64,000 nt of DNA from DATLGB01 sp963724135. Lineage in GTDB: Bacteria > Actinomycetota > Thermoleophilia > Solirubrobacterales > Solirubrobacteraceae. Position numbers and translations under genes: made by a program. The notes under the pieces are model-generated. The model was given only the letters and a program-made list of their open reading frames with translations. It searched no databases and had not been told where the DNA came from. The stretch's first letter is position 1. Every line of letters begins with the position of its first letter. The stretch is from assembly GCA_963724135.1 (NCBI GenBank), contig CAVRTA010000004.1:372001-436000 (forward strand), in the 5' to 3' direction. Shown piece by piece: positions 58,101-64,000 of this stretch.

Positions 58101-59445
58101 CACCGACGGCGGCACGGACGAGGTCGTGGTCTCCGGCGGCACCGCCGTGATTCCCGGCGGCGGCTCGCGGCTCGTCGACGCGGGCGGTAACACCGTCTCC
58201 TCCTTCGAGTCGGCGGCCGGCCAGCGCGCCGACGCCAGCGCCGCCATCCTCAACCTGGCCGACTACGCCTCTGCGGGTGACGTGCTCGGCATCGGCGTCC
58301 CGCAGGTCCTCAAGGGCGGGCTCACGGTCAACGGCGCCGCGAACCTGCTCGCGGTCAACCAGAACCTCCCCTTCAACCACGTCGAGCAGATGTGGTCGCC
58401 CGCCGCACCGGACGGCTCCTACGTCGACCCGGGTCCGTCGTCGCCGGGATACCCGCTGGCCACCGACGACTTCCAGCTCGTCTCGCAGGCGCCTGTCGCG
58501 CGTGTCGGGACCCCCGCGACGCCGGGGGGCCGGCACGCGCTCGTGGGCACCGGCATGTATCAGCTGCACGCCTACGGTCCCGGCGGCGCCGAGCCCGCCG
58601 GCTGGCCGAAGTTCACGGGTGGCTGGACGCAGGCCACGCCGGCGGTCGGCGACGCCGACGGCGACGGCAAGCTCGACGTCACCGCCGTCACCCGCGAGGG
58701 CTGGTCGTTCCTGTGGAAGACCGACGTCGACGCCTGCGACGGCTCCAACAACGAGTGGTGGACGTACCACCACGACGAGCGCTCGACCAACAACTACGCG
58801 ACGGACGGCCGCCCGCCAGGCACCCCGACGCAGCTGCGGGCCGTCCGTGAGGGCACCGGCGCCGTGGTCACGCTGAGGGCACCGGGGGACGACTGGCTGT
58901 GCGGCACCGCGAAGACGATGCGCGTTGCCGACACCGAGCGGCCGATCACCGCGCCGGCCGGCGCGAGGGTGACGGTCAGGCTGACCGGCGCGCAGCTGGG
59001 AGCCGCCGACACGATCGCCGTGCGCTTCGCCGACGAGGCCGGCAACTGGGGCCACCCCGTTACCGTCGCCGTGTCCGCTCAGGCCACTCCGACGCCGCCG
59101 CCCTCAAGCGTCCCGCGCACCGGTCCGTGCAAGCGCGTCCTGCGCGGCACAAACCGGTCCGACCGGCTGCGTGGCAGCGCCCGCGGTGACCGCATCCTGG
59201 GACGCCGCGGCAACGACCGCATTCACGGCCGCCGCGGCCGTGATTGCCTGTACGGCGGCCGCGGCAGGGACCGCCTCAACGGCGGCGGCGGGCGCGACCG
59301 GCTCTACGGGGGCTCGGGCCGTGACCGTCTCGCCGCCCGCGGCAGTGCCCGCGACCGCGTCGACTGCGGCCCGGGCCGTCGCGACGTCGCGATCGTCGAC
59401 CGCCGCGACCGCGTCCGCCGCTGCGAGAAGGTCAGGCGCCGGTAG
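55132..59445 (+). CDS. Large secreted S8 (subtilase)-like protein with beta-propeller repeats and Arg-rich RTX-like tail
   Basis: 1437 residues. Signal peptide RRVLLALLVVLVLPAAAIAA. S8-like domain: Asp in VVAILDTGIRWQDSELR, His in NGHGTGRAREALAATNN, and where GTSxA is expected the sequence is MGSTGSENTGQASGAAALL, so the Ser site is atypical. FG-GAP/VCBS-like repeats follow (SPRLYDVNGDNALDVVMPTS, VPAIGDIDGDRDAEIVVTAG, TPAVGDADGDGKLDVTAVTR), then a fibronectin-like part and about six GG.GRDRL repeats at 1340-1420 in which Arg replaces many Asp of RTX repeats. Protease activity is doubtful. Confidence 0.8.
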   Translation: MRRVLLALLVVLVLPAAAIAAYPGSDPAESPRVNTPDDPDFDRCEADDEQGPPSCGTFAEEQFGAFGFSPDSANHAQGPPNAHYATGTRYQDCSQLDAEGKAANVKAEGVGANPVAAALAECLQISGVRADTAHKYDTGNPQTVVAILDTGIRWQDSELRTKVRLNRSELPLPQGATEYDANGDGVFNVVDYADDDRVDKAAGDQESDAVLDASDLIATFSDATDADANGYADDIAGWDFFDDDNDPFDASSCCSANGHGTGRAREALAATNNSNSDTGMCPDCQLMPLRVWDTFVVPGDNFAMGVMYAADNGASVVEGAVGGLTNSQFGRRAFTYADQKGLALTLVSSDINSANHNYPTNYNEAIYVAGSLYDTAPNDTCGGLPGLPGVGDIVDPPDEFTDGCREFLGLLGLGQNIGQPFTTSFFRNSNLTQYGGKADIVMMGSTGSENTGQASGAAALLMAYGREQLATPLNGNEVRQLLTMTAEDVLPDNTGVIGQADRANAGWDSHFGYGRVNLAGAMQRIKAKRIPPQAQIDAPDWFAPINAARVPDGGVPITGRALSRTGVGAWEIEYACGQDALDADFLPLLSGTGEVAPGGTFGTIPKATVQNLAANCNGEVADDPGRPAGTAADGWPGDPYPDPDPERHVFQLRLTVHAAGDAPNIGRYRKSLHAYADDGNHPGWPRAIGSGADAARYTTASGGETSPRLYDVNGDNALDVVMPTSSGELWVLNADGSPVPSFNGGEPVRTDRYALEQNHPVPLAGAAVPRESPRVPAIGDIDGDRDAEIVVTAGEHMYAWELDGTRVLKTGVDRSLSEPCKPGVPKPCFNAADRAITSDNHIKRGIASSPVLADLDPQVPGLEIVTGAFDQHVYAWHGDGSLLAGFPRKLATDGADGAEIITTPAIADLDGKGPPEIIVSTNEVAPGEPEFPGSFFEFVNAILQASTGFNPVYAIHADGKAVAGWPVKVGVAAGDLLPLVLPGHDSAVINTDGGTDEVVVSGGTAVIPGGGSRLVDAGGNTVSSFESAAGQRADASAAILNLADYASAGDVLGIGVPQVLKGGLTVNGAANLLAVNQNLPFNHVEQMWSPAAPDGSYVDPGPSSPGYPLATDDFQLVSQAPVARVGTPATPGGRHALVGTGMYQLHAYGPGGAEPAGWPKFTGGWTQATPAVGDADGDGKLDVTAVTREGWSFLWKTDVDACDGSNNEWWTYHHDERSTNNYATDGRPPGTPTQLRAVREGTGAVVTLRAPGDDWLCGTAKTMRVADTERPITAPAGARVTVRLTGAQLGAADTIAVRFADEAGNWGHPVTVAVSAQATPTPPPSSVPRTGPCKRVLRGTNRSDRLRGSARGDRILGRRGNDRIHGRRGRDCLYGGRGRDRLNGGGGRDRLYGGSGRDRLAARGSARDRVDCGPGRRDVAIVDRRDRVRRCEKVRRR

Positions 59446-59457
59446 GCTCCGGCCGCA

Positions 59458-60693
59458 GTGCGGATCCTCATCGTTTCCTGGGAGTACCCGCCGATCGTCG
59501 AGGGCGGGCTGGGGCGCCACGTGCGCAAGCTCTCCGAGAACCTCGCCGCGCAGGGCGTCGAGGTGCACGTGCTCACACGGGGTGCGCGCCAGCACGCGCT
59601 CGAGGAGGTTCGCGCCGGCGTCTACGTCCACCGCGTCGCCGAGCCGCAGTTCCCCAAGGACGACCTCGAGGCGTTCGTCGACTGGGTCGACGACATGAAC
59701 GCGCACATGCGCGACGCCGGCCGCAAGCTGTGCGCCCGCTTCGGCTTCGACCTCCTGCACGGCCACGACTGGCTGGTCGCGAAGGCCTGCCAGTCGCTGG
59801 CGCGCACCGCGGGGCTCCCGTACCTGACGACCATCCACGCGACCGAGTACGGTCGCCACCAGGGCTGGGTCGGCAAGCACCCGCAGTCCTACATCCACCG
59901 GGTCGAGACGCGCATGGCCAAGCGGGCCGACGGCGTGATCACGTGCTCGCACTACATGCGCGGGCACGTGGCTGACGTGTTCGGCATCGACGAGACGCGT
60001 GTCGATGTCATCCCCAACGGCATCGACCCGGAGGACCTGGTGGCGGTCGACGACCTCGCGGCGCTGCGCGCCGAGTTCGCCGCGCCCGACGAGCGGCTCG
60101 TCCTGCTCATCGGCCGGCTCGTCTACGAGAAGGGCTTCCAGGTCGCGCTCGACGCCCTCCCCGGCGTGATCCGCCGGCTGGGTGACGTCCGCTTCCTCGT
60201 GGCGGGCTCGGGCACGCACGAGGCCGAGCTCGAGCGGCAGGCGCATCGGCTCGGCCTGATGGGGCACGGCACCTTCCTGGGCTGGATCGGCGACGACGTC
60301 CTGCACTCGCTGTATCGCATCGCGGACCTGTGCGTCGTGCCCTCGCTCTACGAGCCGTTCGGCATCGTCGCGCTCGAGGCCATGGCCTCGGGCGTGCCCT
60401 GCATCGTCGCCGACACCGGAGGGCTGCGCGAGGTCGTCCCCAACCACGACGTAGGCCTGCGCTTCCGCTCGCGCGATCCACGCTCCCTCGCGCGCATGAT
60501 GGAGCGGGTGCTGACCGACGCGGAGCTGCGGGACCGGCTCGTCACAGAGGCCTCCGAGCACGTCCTGAACTTCGACTGGGGCGACGTCGCCACCCAGACG
60601 CGTGCGGTCTACGCACGTCTCGCGCGCCGCACCGTACGATCCCGCCGTGCCGCGACTGAAGACGGACCGCATCGCCTGGCGCAAGGTCGGTGA
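59458..60693 (+). CDS. GT4-family glycosyltransferase (glycogen synthase/maltose-1-phosphate synthase-like)
   Basis: 411 residues. N-terminal RILIVSWEYPPIVEGGLGRH resembles the ADP-glucose-binding KxGG-like region of actinobacterial GlgA/GlgM. LLHGHDWLVAKACQSLA and VDVIPNGIDPEDLV follow, and the C-terminal E-x7-E motif is EPFGIVALEAMASGVPCIVA. GlgM makes maltose-1-phosphate for GlgE, so its place after the glucan genes is suggestive. Another GT4 role cannot be excluded. The GTG start is 12 nt after the S8-like stop, and its end overlaps the PqqD-like gene by 47 bp. Confidence 0.8.
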   Translation: MRILIVSWEYPPIVEGGLGRHVRKLSENLAAQGVEVHVLTRGARQHALEEVRAGVYVHRVAEPQFPKDDLEAFVDWVDDMNAHMRDAGRKLCARFGFDLLHGHDWLVAKACQSLARTAGLPYLTTIHATEYGRHQGWVGKHPQSYIHRVETRMAKRADGVITCSHYMRGHVADVFGIDETRVDVIPNGIDPEDLVAVDDLAALRAEFAAPDERLVLLIGRLVYEKGFQVALDALPGVIRRLGDVRFLVAGSGTHEAELERQAHRLGLMGHGTFLGWIGDDVLHSLYRIADLCVVPSLYEPFGIVALEAMASGVPCIVADTGGLREVVPNHDVGLRFRSRDPRSLARMMERVLTDAELRDRLVTEASEHVLNFDWGDVATQTRAVYARLARRTVRSRRAATEDGPHRLAQGR

Positions 60694-60913
60694 CGACCTC
60701 GTCGTCCTCGACCTCGAGACGAAGACCTACCTCGCCACCAACCCGGCCGCGACGCTGCTGTGGAAGGCCCTCGAGGAGGGGGCGACACGCGGGCACCTGG
60801 TCCGGCTGCTCACCGAGCGCTACGGCATCGGCGCCGACGTGGCGGGCGAGGACGTGGACGCGTTCGTCGACGACTGTCAGGCCCGCGGCCTGCTCGACGA
60901 GGATTCCCCTTAA
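60647..60913 (+). CDS. PqqD-family protein (RiPP recognition element)
   Basis: 88 residues from GTG 60647. PqqD fold pattern: DDLVVLDLETKTYLATNPAA, LLWKALEEGATRGHLVRLLT and VDAFVDDCQARGLLDED. Stand-alone PqqD proteins bind RiPP leader peptides; in split lasso systems this is the B1 protein. A TACGAT box at 60635-60640 puts transcription near the GTG, suggesting a leaderless message. It converges on the precursor gene with a strong terminator between. Confidence 0.85.
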   Translation: MPRLKTDRIAWRKVGDDLVVLDLETKTYLATNPAATLLWKALEEGATRGHLVRLLTERYGIGADVAGEDVDAFVDDCQARGLLDEDSP

Positions 60914-60943
60914 GCAGAAACGCGGCCCAGGGGCCGCGTCTGC
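60914..60943. terminator. Strong bidirectional hairpin between pqqD-like and precursor genes
   Basis: ACGCGGCC (60920-60927) pairs exactly with GGCCGCGT (60932-60939) around CAGG; GCAG/CTGC extend the stem past a two-base bulge. It lies between the PqqD stop (60911-60913) and the convergent precursor stop (60967-60969). GTCTTTGC follows on the plus strand. Confidence 0.65.
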
Positions 60944-60966
60944 ACGTCTTTGCTGTCGTCCGAGCC

Positions 60967-61119
60967 TTACGGGCTCGCGACGAGACTGCCGATGACGATG
61001 CCGTTGGTGATCACGGTGAACGAATCCGACGTCGTGCCGACCTTGTTGAAGGTCCCCTCCGTCATCTCATCCACGGTCCCGAGCTCACGAAGCTCCGGCT
61101 TCTCATAGTTTTCGGACAT
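60967..61119 (-). CDS. RiPP (lasso-like) precursor peptide
   Basis: 50 residues, too small for most gene callers. ATG 61119 stands 4 nt after a perfect AAAGGAGG (61124-61131). The leader MSENYEKPELRELGTVDEMT carries the YxxP lasso-leader motif (Tyr5, Pro8) plus LGT; Thr20 would be at -2 of the cleavage site, making Gly22 core residue 1. The core begins GTFNKVGTTSDSF and ends GIVIGSLVASP. No Asp or Glu is at core positions 7-9; the first acidic residue is Asp at 11. Context: PqqD, HprK-like kinase, Asn-synthetase-like cyclase and ABC exporter. Confidence 0.85.
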   Translation of the reverse strand: MSENYEKPELRELGTVDEMTEGTFNKVGTTSDSFTVITNGIVIGSLVASP

Positions 61120-61153
61120 CGAGCCTCCTTTGACCCCCACCTAGACCGGCGCA

Positions 61154-62011
61154 ATGTACCCCGAACGCGACTGTTCAGTCAAGGGGGAACCGACCGCAGG
61201 TGTGTACGGCTTCCGCATCCGAGGCGTGGAAGCGGACCGGATGGGAGCCGTGGAGCCCGATTGGGCCACCCTCACAGTCGTCCGCGAACAGGGCCGTGAT
61301 CCGGATCCCCGGGTCCCTGGGACGGTCGATGTGCGCGACTCGACCGCGACGATCTGGGTGGCAGACGGCGGTCGCATCGACGTCGATCGCGCCTCCGGGA
61401 CGGTCCGCATCCGCACGCCGGAGCCCGTCTCCGACGACGCCGTCCTGCACCCGTACCTGGCGCTGCCGGCGGCGTTCGCGGCCCGCTGGCGCGGCCGTCG
61501 GTCGCTCCACGGTGGCGCCTTCGTCCACGGCGATGGCGCCGTCGCCCTCCTCGGCGACAAGGGCGGCGGCAAGAGCTCGACGCTCGGCGCGCTGCTGGCG
61601 CGCGGGCACCTCGTGCTCACCGACGACATCCTGGTGCTCGACGGTGGCGACGTCTTCGCCGGGCCGCGCGCGGTCGATCTGCGCGCCGAAACCGCCGAGC
61701 GGCTCGGCGGCGAGGCATTGGGTGTCGTCGGGGCGCGACCGCGCTGGCGGTTGCACCCCGACCCGGCGCCGCCGCGCACACGACTGCGCGGCATCGTCCA
61801 GCTCGAGTGGGGCGACGCGATCGCGCTGACGCCTGCCGGGCCGGCCGAACGCCTGCGGGGACTGATGGCCGCGTGCGTGCTGCGGCCCGACGAGCGCGAT
61901 GCGCTCGAGCTGCTCGATCTCGCCGCGCTGCCGACCTGGCGGCTGCAACGTCCCCTGTCGCTCGAGGCACTCGAGCCCGGTGTCGATCAGCTGCTCGCCG
62001 CGCTGGCCTGA
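61154..62011 (+). CDS. HprK-like serine kinase of RiPP cluster
   Basis: 285 residues. P-loop LLGDKGGGKSSTLGALLARG (GxxxxGKS at 134-141) and the acidic motif VLTDDILVLDGGDVF are the core of HPr kinase-like proteins. Such proteins recur in lasso clusters, where the paeninodin type (PadeK/ThcoK) phosphorylates the C-terminal Ser of the precursor. Here the precursor ends in VASP, with Ser second to last. It diverges from the precursor gene with a 34-bp spacer and overlaps the convergent cyclase gene by 25 bp. Confidence 0.82.
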   Translation: MYPERDCSVKGEPTAGVYGFRIRGVEADRMGAVEPDWATLTVVREQGRDPDPRVPGTVDVRDSTATIWVADGGRIDVDRASGTVRIRTPEPVSDDAVLHPYLALPAAFAARWRGRRSLHGGAFVHGDGAVALLGDKGGGKSSTLGALLARGHLVLTDDILVLDGGDVFAGPRAVDLRAETAERLGGEALGVVGARPRWRLHPDPAPPRTRLRGIVQLEWGDAIALTPAGPAERLRGLMAACVLRPDERDALELLDLAALPTWRLQRPLSLEALEPGVDQLLAALA

Positions 62012-63135
62012 GTCGCCAGCCACGCCTTGTGGAGCAGGTTGACGCTGCGGAAGTCGGGCTCCTCCGAGACCCACGCGGTTCGCAGCGCGGCGACGTCGAC
62101 GCGGTGCGTGTCGACGCCCGTTCCGTCCCATTCGGCTGCGAAGGCGCTCATGGCGGGCCCGAAGATGGAGCGCGTGAAGGCCGCCTTGCCCGAACGCCCG
62201 AGGATCGGCTCGGGCAGCAGGTCTCCGAACAGGCGGCGCATGCCTTCGGTCCGCGTCGCGAACCCCGTCGCGCCGCCGAGCCGCGCGAGCGCGGCGAGCA
62301 CGCGCGCGTCGAGCAGCGGGTTGACGACCTCGACGTCGAATGCCTCTGCGTACAGCCCGAGCATTCCGTTCACGGCGGCGAACGCGCGCGAGCCGTGCCA
62401 GTGGCGCAGCGCCCGGTCCCAGCGGTGAGGCCAGCTCACGTCGTCGCGCGCGTGCGCCTGGTGGACCTCGGCCTGGCCGGCCGGCGTCAGCCACGGGTAG
62501 TCGATCGCGGTGTCGCGCATCCAGGCGGCGACACGCATCCGCTCGGGACGCAGGTCCCGGGCCACGGTACGCAGATCGCTCGGCCGCGGCGGCGCCCCGC
62601 GCAGCAACCACACATGACGCGAGGCGGTGGTGCCGAGCAGCTCGTCGCCGCCGACGCCGGTCAGCATCGCGCCGCCGCGCGCGACCTCGAGCACGGGCGC
62701 GTGCAGGTACGCGTTGGCGGGCCAGCGCAGGCCCATGCGCCGGAGCGCCTCGGTGGCGATCGGCCCCAGAGCGTCGAGCTCGGTGTGCAGCTCGATGACG
62801 TGCGGCTCGAGCCCGAGGTGATCGAGCACCAGCCGCTGCCACTGCGTCTCGTCGGACTCCGGCTGGGCCGGATAGCGCATGACCACGGGTATCGGCGGGG
62901 GTAGGCCGTGGCGGCGGGCCGCGTCCACCGCGATTGCCAGCACCGCGCTGGAGTCGCGCCCGCCCGAGAAGCTCACCACGCAGGGAGTGCGCTCCAGCGG
63001 TCCGAGCACGGCCCGTTCGAGCGCCCCGCGCACATCCGCGTCGGGTGCCTCCGGCAGGGGCGGCGCGTGCTCGTCCGGGCCCAGCAGCAGGTTGGCGAGG
63101 ATTTCGATCTCGGTCGGGCGTGGGACGGGTCTCAC
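61987..63135 (-). CDS. Asparagine-synthetase-like protein (lasso cyclase candidate)
   Basis: 382 residues. ATP-binding PP-loop CVVSFSGGRDSSAVLAIAVD (SGGRDSS near 55-61), then TGVGGDELLGTTASRHVWLL and a C-terminal LLPEPILGRSGKAAFTRSIF. It lacks the N-terminal glutaminase-like domain of ordinary asparagine synthetases and of McjC (~500 residues). In lasso systems this family activates the acceptor side chain for macrolactam formation. Its start overlaps the methyltransferase stop (ATG/TGA at 63132-63135). Confidence 0.85.
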   Translation of the reverse strand: MRPVPRPTEIEILANLLLGPDEHAPPLPEAPDADVRGALERAVLGPLERTPCVVSFSGGRDSSAVLAIAVDAARRHGLPPPIPVVMRYPAQPESDETQWQRLVLDHLGLEPHVIELHTELDALGPIATEALRRMGLRWPANAYLHAPVLEVARGGAMLTGVGGDELLGTTASRHVWLLRGAPPRPSDLRTVARDLRPERMRVAAWMRDTAIDYPWLTPAGQAEVHQAHARDDVSWPHRWDRALRHWHGSRAFAAVNGMLGLYAEAFDVEVVNPLLDARVLAALARLGGATGFATRTEGMRRLFGDLLPEPILGRSGKAAFTRSIFGPAMSAFAAEWDGTGVDTHRVDVAALRTAWVSEEPDFRSVNLLHKAWLATQASAASS

Positions 63136-63941
63136 GGCGCCCTCAGCGCCGCCAGTGTGTAGCGCGTGCCGCCGTCGGCGACGGCCAGCGGCTGCCAGCG
63201 CGCGAGCTCCAGGCCGGCGGCGGCCGCCTCGCCCTCGAGCTCCGCGCGCGTGAACACGTGGACGCGGCTGGGGGCGAGCGTGTCACCCAGCTCGACGGGC
63301 GCTGCGCGCCGCGCCCGCCGCAGCGTGTTCGCCAGGCCGCGCGTCCACGCCAGCTCCCGGCCCGGGCCGGTGTGGCCGAAGCAGGACAGCATGAGCGCTC
63401 CCCCGGGTACCAACCGGTCGCGCGCGCCGCGCAGCAGCCCGACTCGCTGCGTGCCGCCGGCGACGAGCGAGTAGACGCCCCAGCCGAGGATGACGCCGTC
63501 ACCGGGCGGCCCGACCGGCACCGTGTCCCGGGGAGCCGGCGCGATGCGGCCGGGGTGGCCGTGCTCGGCCAGCAGCTGCTCGGCTGCCTTCACCAGCAGC
63601 GGGTGCGGCTCGCAGCCGTGCGCGTCGTAGCCGGCGCGCAGCAGCGCGAGCACCTCGCGGCCGCCACCGCAGCCGACCACGAGCAACCGCATCCCCGGCT
63701 CGAACAGCGCCGCGACCGCGGACTGCTCCCAGTCCATCAGCCCGCGCGCATTCCATTCGCGCGTCGCGTACAGGTCGACCGTCCGGTACAGCCGCTCGTC
63801 GAGCGCCCGCAGCGCCGCGTCGTCGAGGACGCCGAGCCAGAACCCGTTGAGGGTGCCGCGCAGCGCGTGCGGCACGTATGCGCCCAGCCGCGCGGTCGCC
63901 AGTGCGGTCGCGATGATCGGCTGTGGCCGATCAGTCGACAT
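63132..63941 (-). CDS. Class I SAM-dependent methyltransferase of RiPP cluster
   Basis: 269 residues. SAM motif I is RLLVVGCGGGREVLALLRAG with HGCEPHPLLVKAAEQL after it; GVILGWGVYSLVAGG and GGALMLSCFGHTG fit later motifs. The N-terminal ~60 residues (YVPHALRGTLNGFWLGVLDD) are unusual. It lies between the exporter and cyclase genes with overlaps on both sides, so it is probably a tailoring enzyme, though the target is unknown. ATG 63941. Confidence 0.82.
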   Translation of the reverse strand: MSTDRPQPIIATALATARLGAYVPHALRGTLNGFWLGVLDDAALRALDERLYRTVDLYATREWNARGLMDWEQSAVAALFEPGMRLLVVGCGGGREVLALLRAGYDAHGCEPHPLLVKAAEQLLAEHGHPGRIAPAPRDTVPVGPPGDGVILGWGVYSLVAGGTQRVGLLRGARDRLVPGGALMLSCFGHTGPGRELAWTRGLANTLRRARRAAPVELGDTLAPSRVHVFTRAELEGEAAAAGLELARWQPLAVADGGTRYTLAALRAP

Positions 63942-64000
63942 ACATCGACGACTGCAGCCGGAACAGCTCGGCGTAGTAGCCGTCCGCGGCCATCAGCTGA
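63931..64000 (-). CDS. ABC exporter, C-terminal end only (cut by window)
   Basis: Only the last ~22 residues are visible: QLMAADGYYAELFRLQSSMY followed by VD. The pattern GGYY.ELF..Q is the usual end of fused membrane/ATPase exporters. The stop (63931-63933) overlaps the methyltransferase ATG. An exporter here fits secretion of the RiPP, and in lasso clusters it also gives immunity. The rest lies past the window. Confidence 0.65.
   Translation of the reverse strand, partial: QLMAADGYYAELFRLQSSMYVD

Noticed and set aside
55951..59055. Open frame of 1034 codons on the minus strand
   Set aside because: It lies fully opposite the S8-like gene, has no family motif, and its Arg/Val/Asp-rich composition is the usual antisense shadow in GC-rich DNA.
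59150..59340. DNA repeat array near the end of the S8-like gene
   Set aside because: The repetition comes from the Gly/Arg/Asp protein repeats; spacing and sequence are irregular, not a CRISPR or satellite.

Overview
The window is very GC-rich and gene-dense. It has many GTG starts and stop/start overlaps of the GTGA or ATGA type. Its gene families point to Actinomycetota: actinobacterial wax ester synthase (WS/DGAT), AlkB with rubredoxin, GlgE/TreS/maltokinase, and PspC with a LiaS/NarL-like two-component pair. The set and the high GC most resemble a soil member of Thermoleophilia (Solirubrobacter/Conexibacter-like). That placement is inferred from gene content, not from a marker gene. No tRNA, rRNA, CRISPR array or transposase was recognised.

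Layout. 1-3.0 kb: an osmoprotectant ABC importer (ATPase tail, two permeases, lipoprotein). 3.0-6.0 kb: a TetR gene divergent from a ferredoxin-reductase/acyl-desaturase pair. 6.0-16.2 kb: two tandem S51 peptidases, a flippase-like protein, two P450s, two acyl-CoA dehydrogenases, a DUF1990 pair and an AbrB-type permease. 16.2-27.7 kb: MarR, MFS, HtrA, a BatA-like VWA protein, then alkB-rubredoxin-TetR, then MoxR-DUF58-VWA, WS/DGAT and a methyltransferase. 27.6-34.7 kb: CHRD protein, membrane-linked sigma-like protein, EamA/Lrp pair, aldo/keto reductase, HD-GYP and a small operon of sucrase/ferredoxin-like, hexapeptide and SGNH proteins. 34.7-60.7 kb: a glucan/trehalose region (malQ, glgE, treS, mak, glgB, treZ, treX, treY, a GT4 glycosyltransferase) with response regulators, a PspC/kinase/regulator unit and a large S8-like secreted protein. 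60.6-64.0 kb: a RiPP (lasso-like) cluster cut by the window end: PqqD/RRE protein, 50-residue precursor, HprK-like kinase, asparagine-synthetase-like cyclase, methyltransferase and the tail of an ABC exporter.

How the genes fit together. TreS, maltokinase, GlgE and GlgB form the GlgE route from trehalose to branched alpha-glucan, and TreX, TreY and TreZ return glucan to trehalose, so both halves of the cycle are present. The desaturase, AlkB, P450s, acyl-CoA dehydrogenases and WS/DGAT form a loose lipid/alkane group. The most interesting system is the RiPP cluster at the right edge. Its small precursor has a lasso-type leader (YxxP, Thr two residues before the likely core) but no Asp or Glu at core positions 7-9.

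Caution: about 45 single-base frame breaks interrupt otherwise well-conserved genes, nearly all equivalent to one extra base. They are densest at 16-25 kb and at 30-32 kb and absent after about 43.7 kb. Residual consensus error from long reads is the likeliest cause. Interrupted genes are therefore given as one CDS spanning the whole gene, with each break noted.
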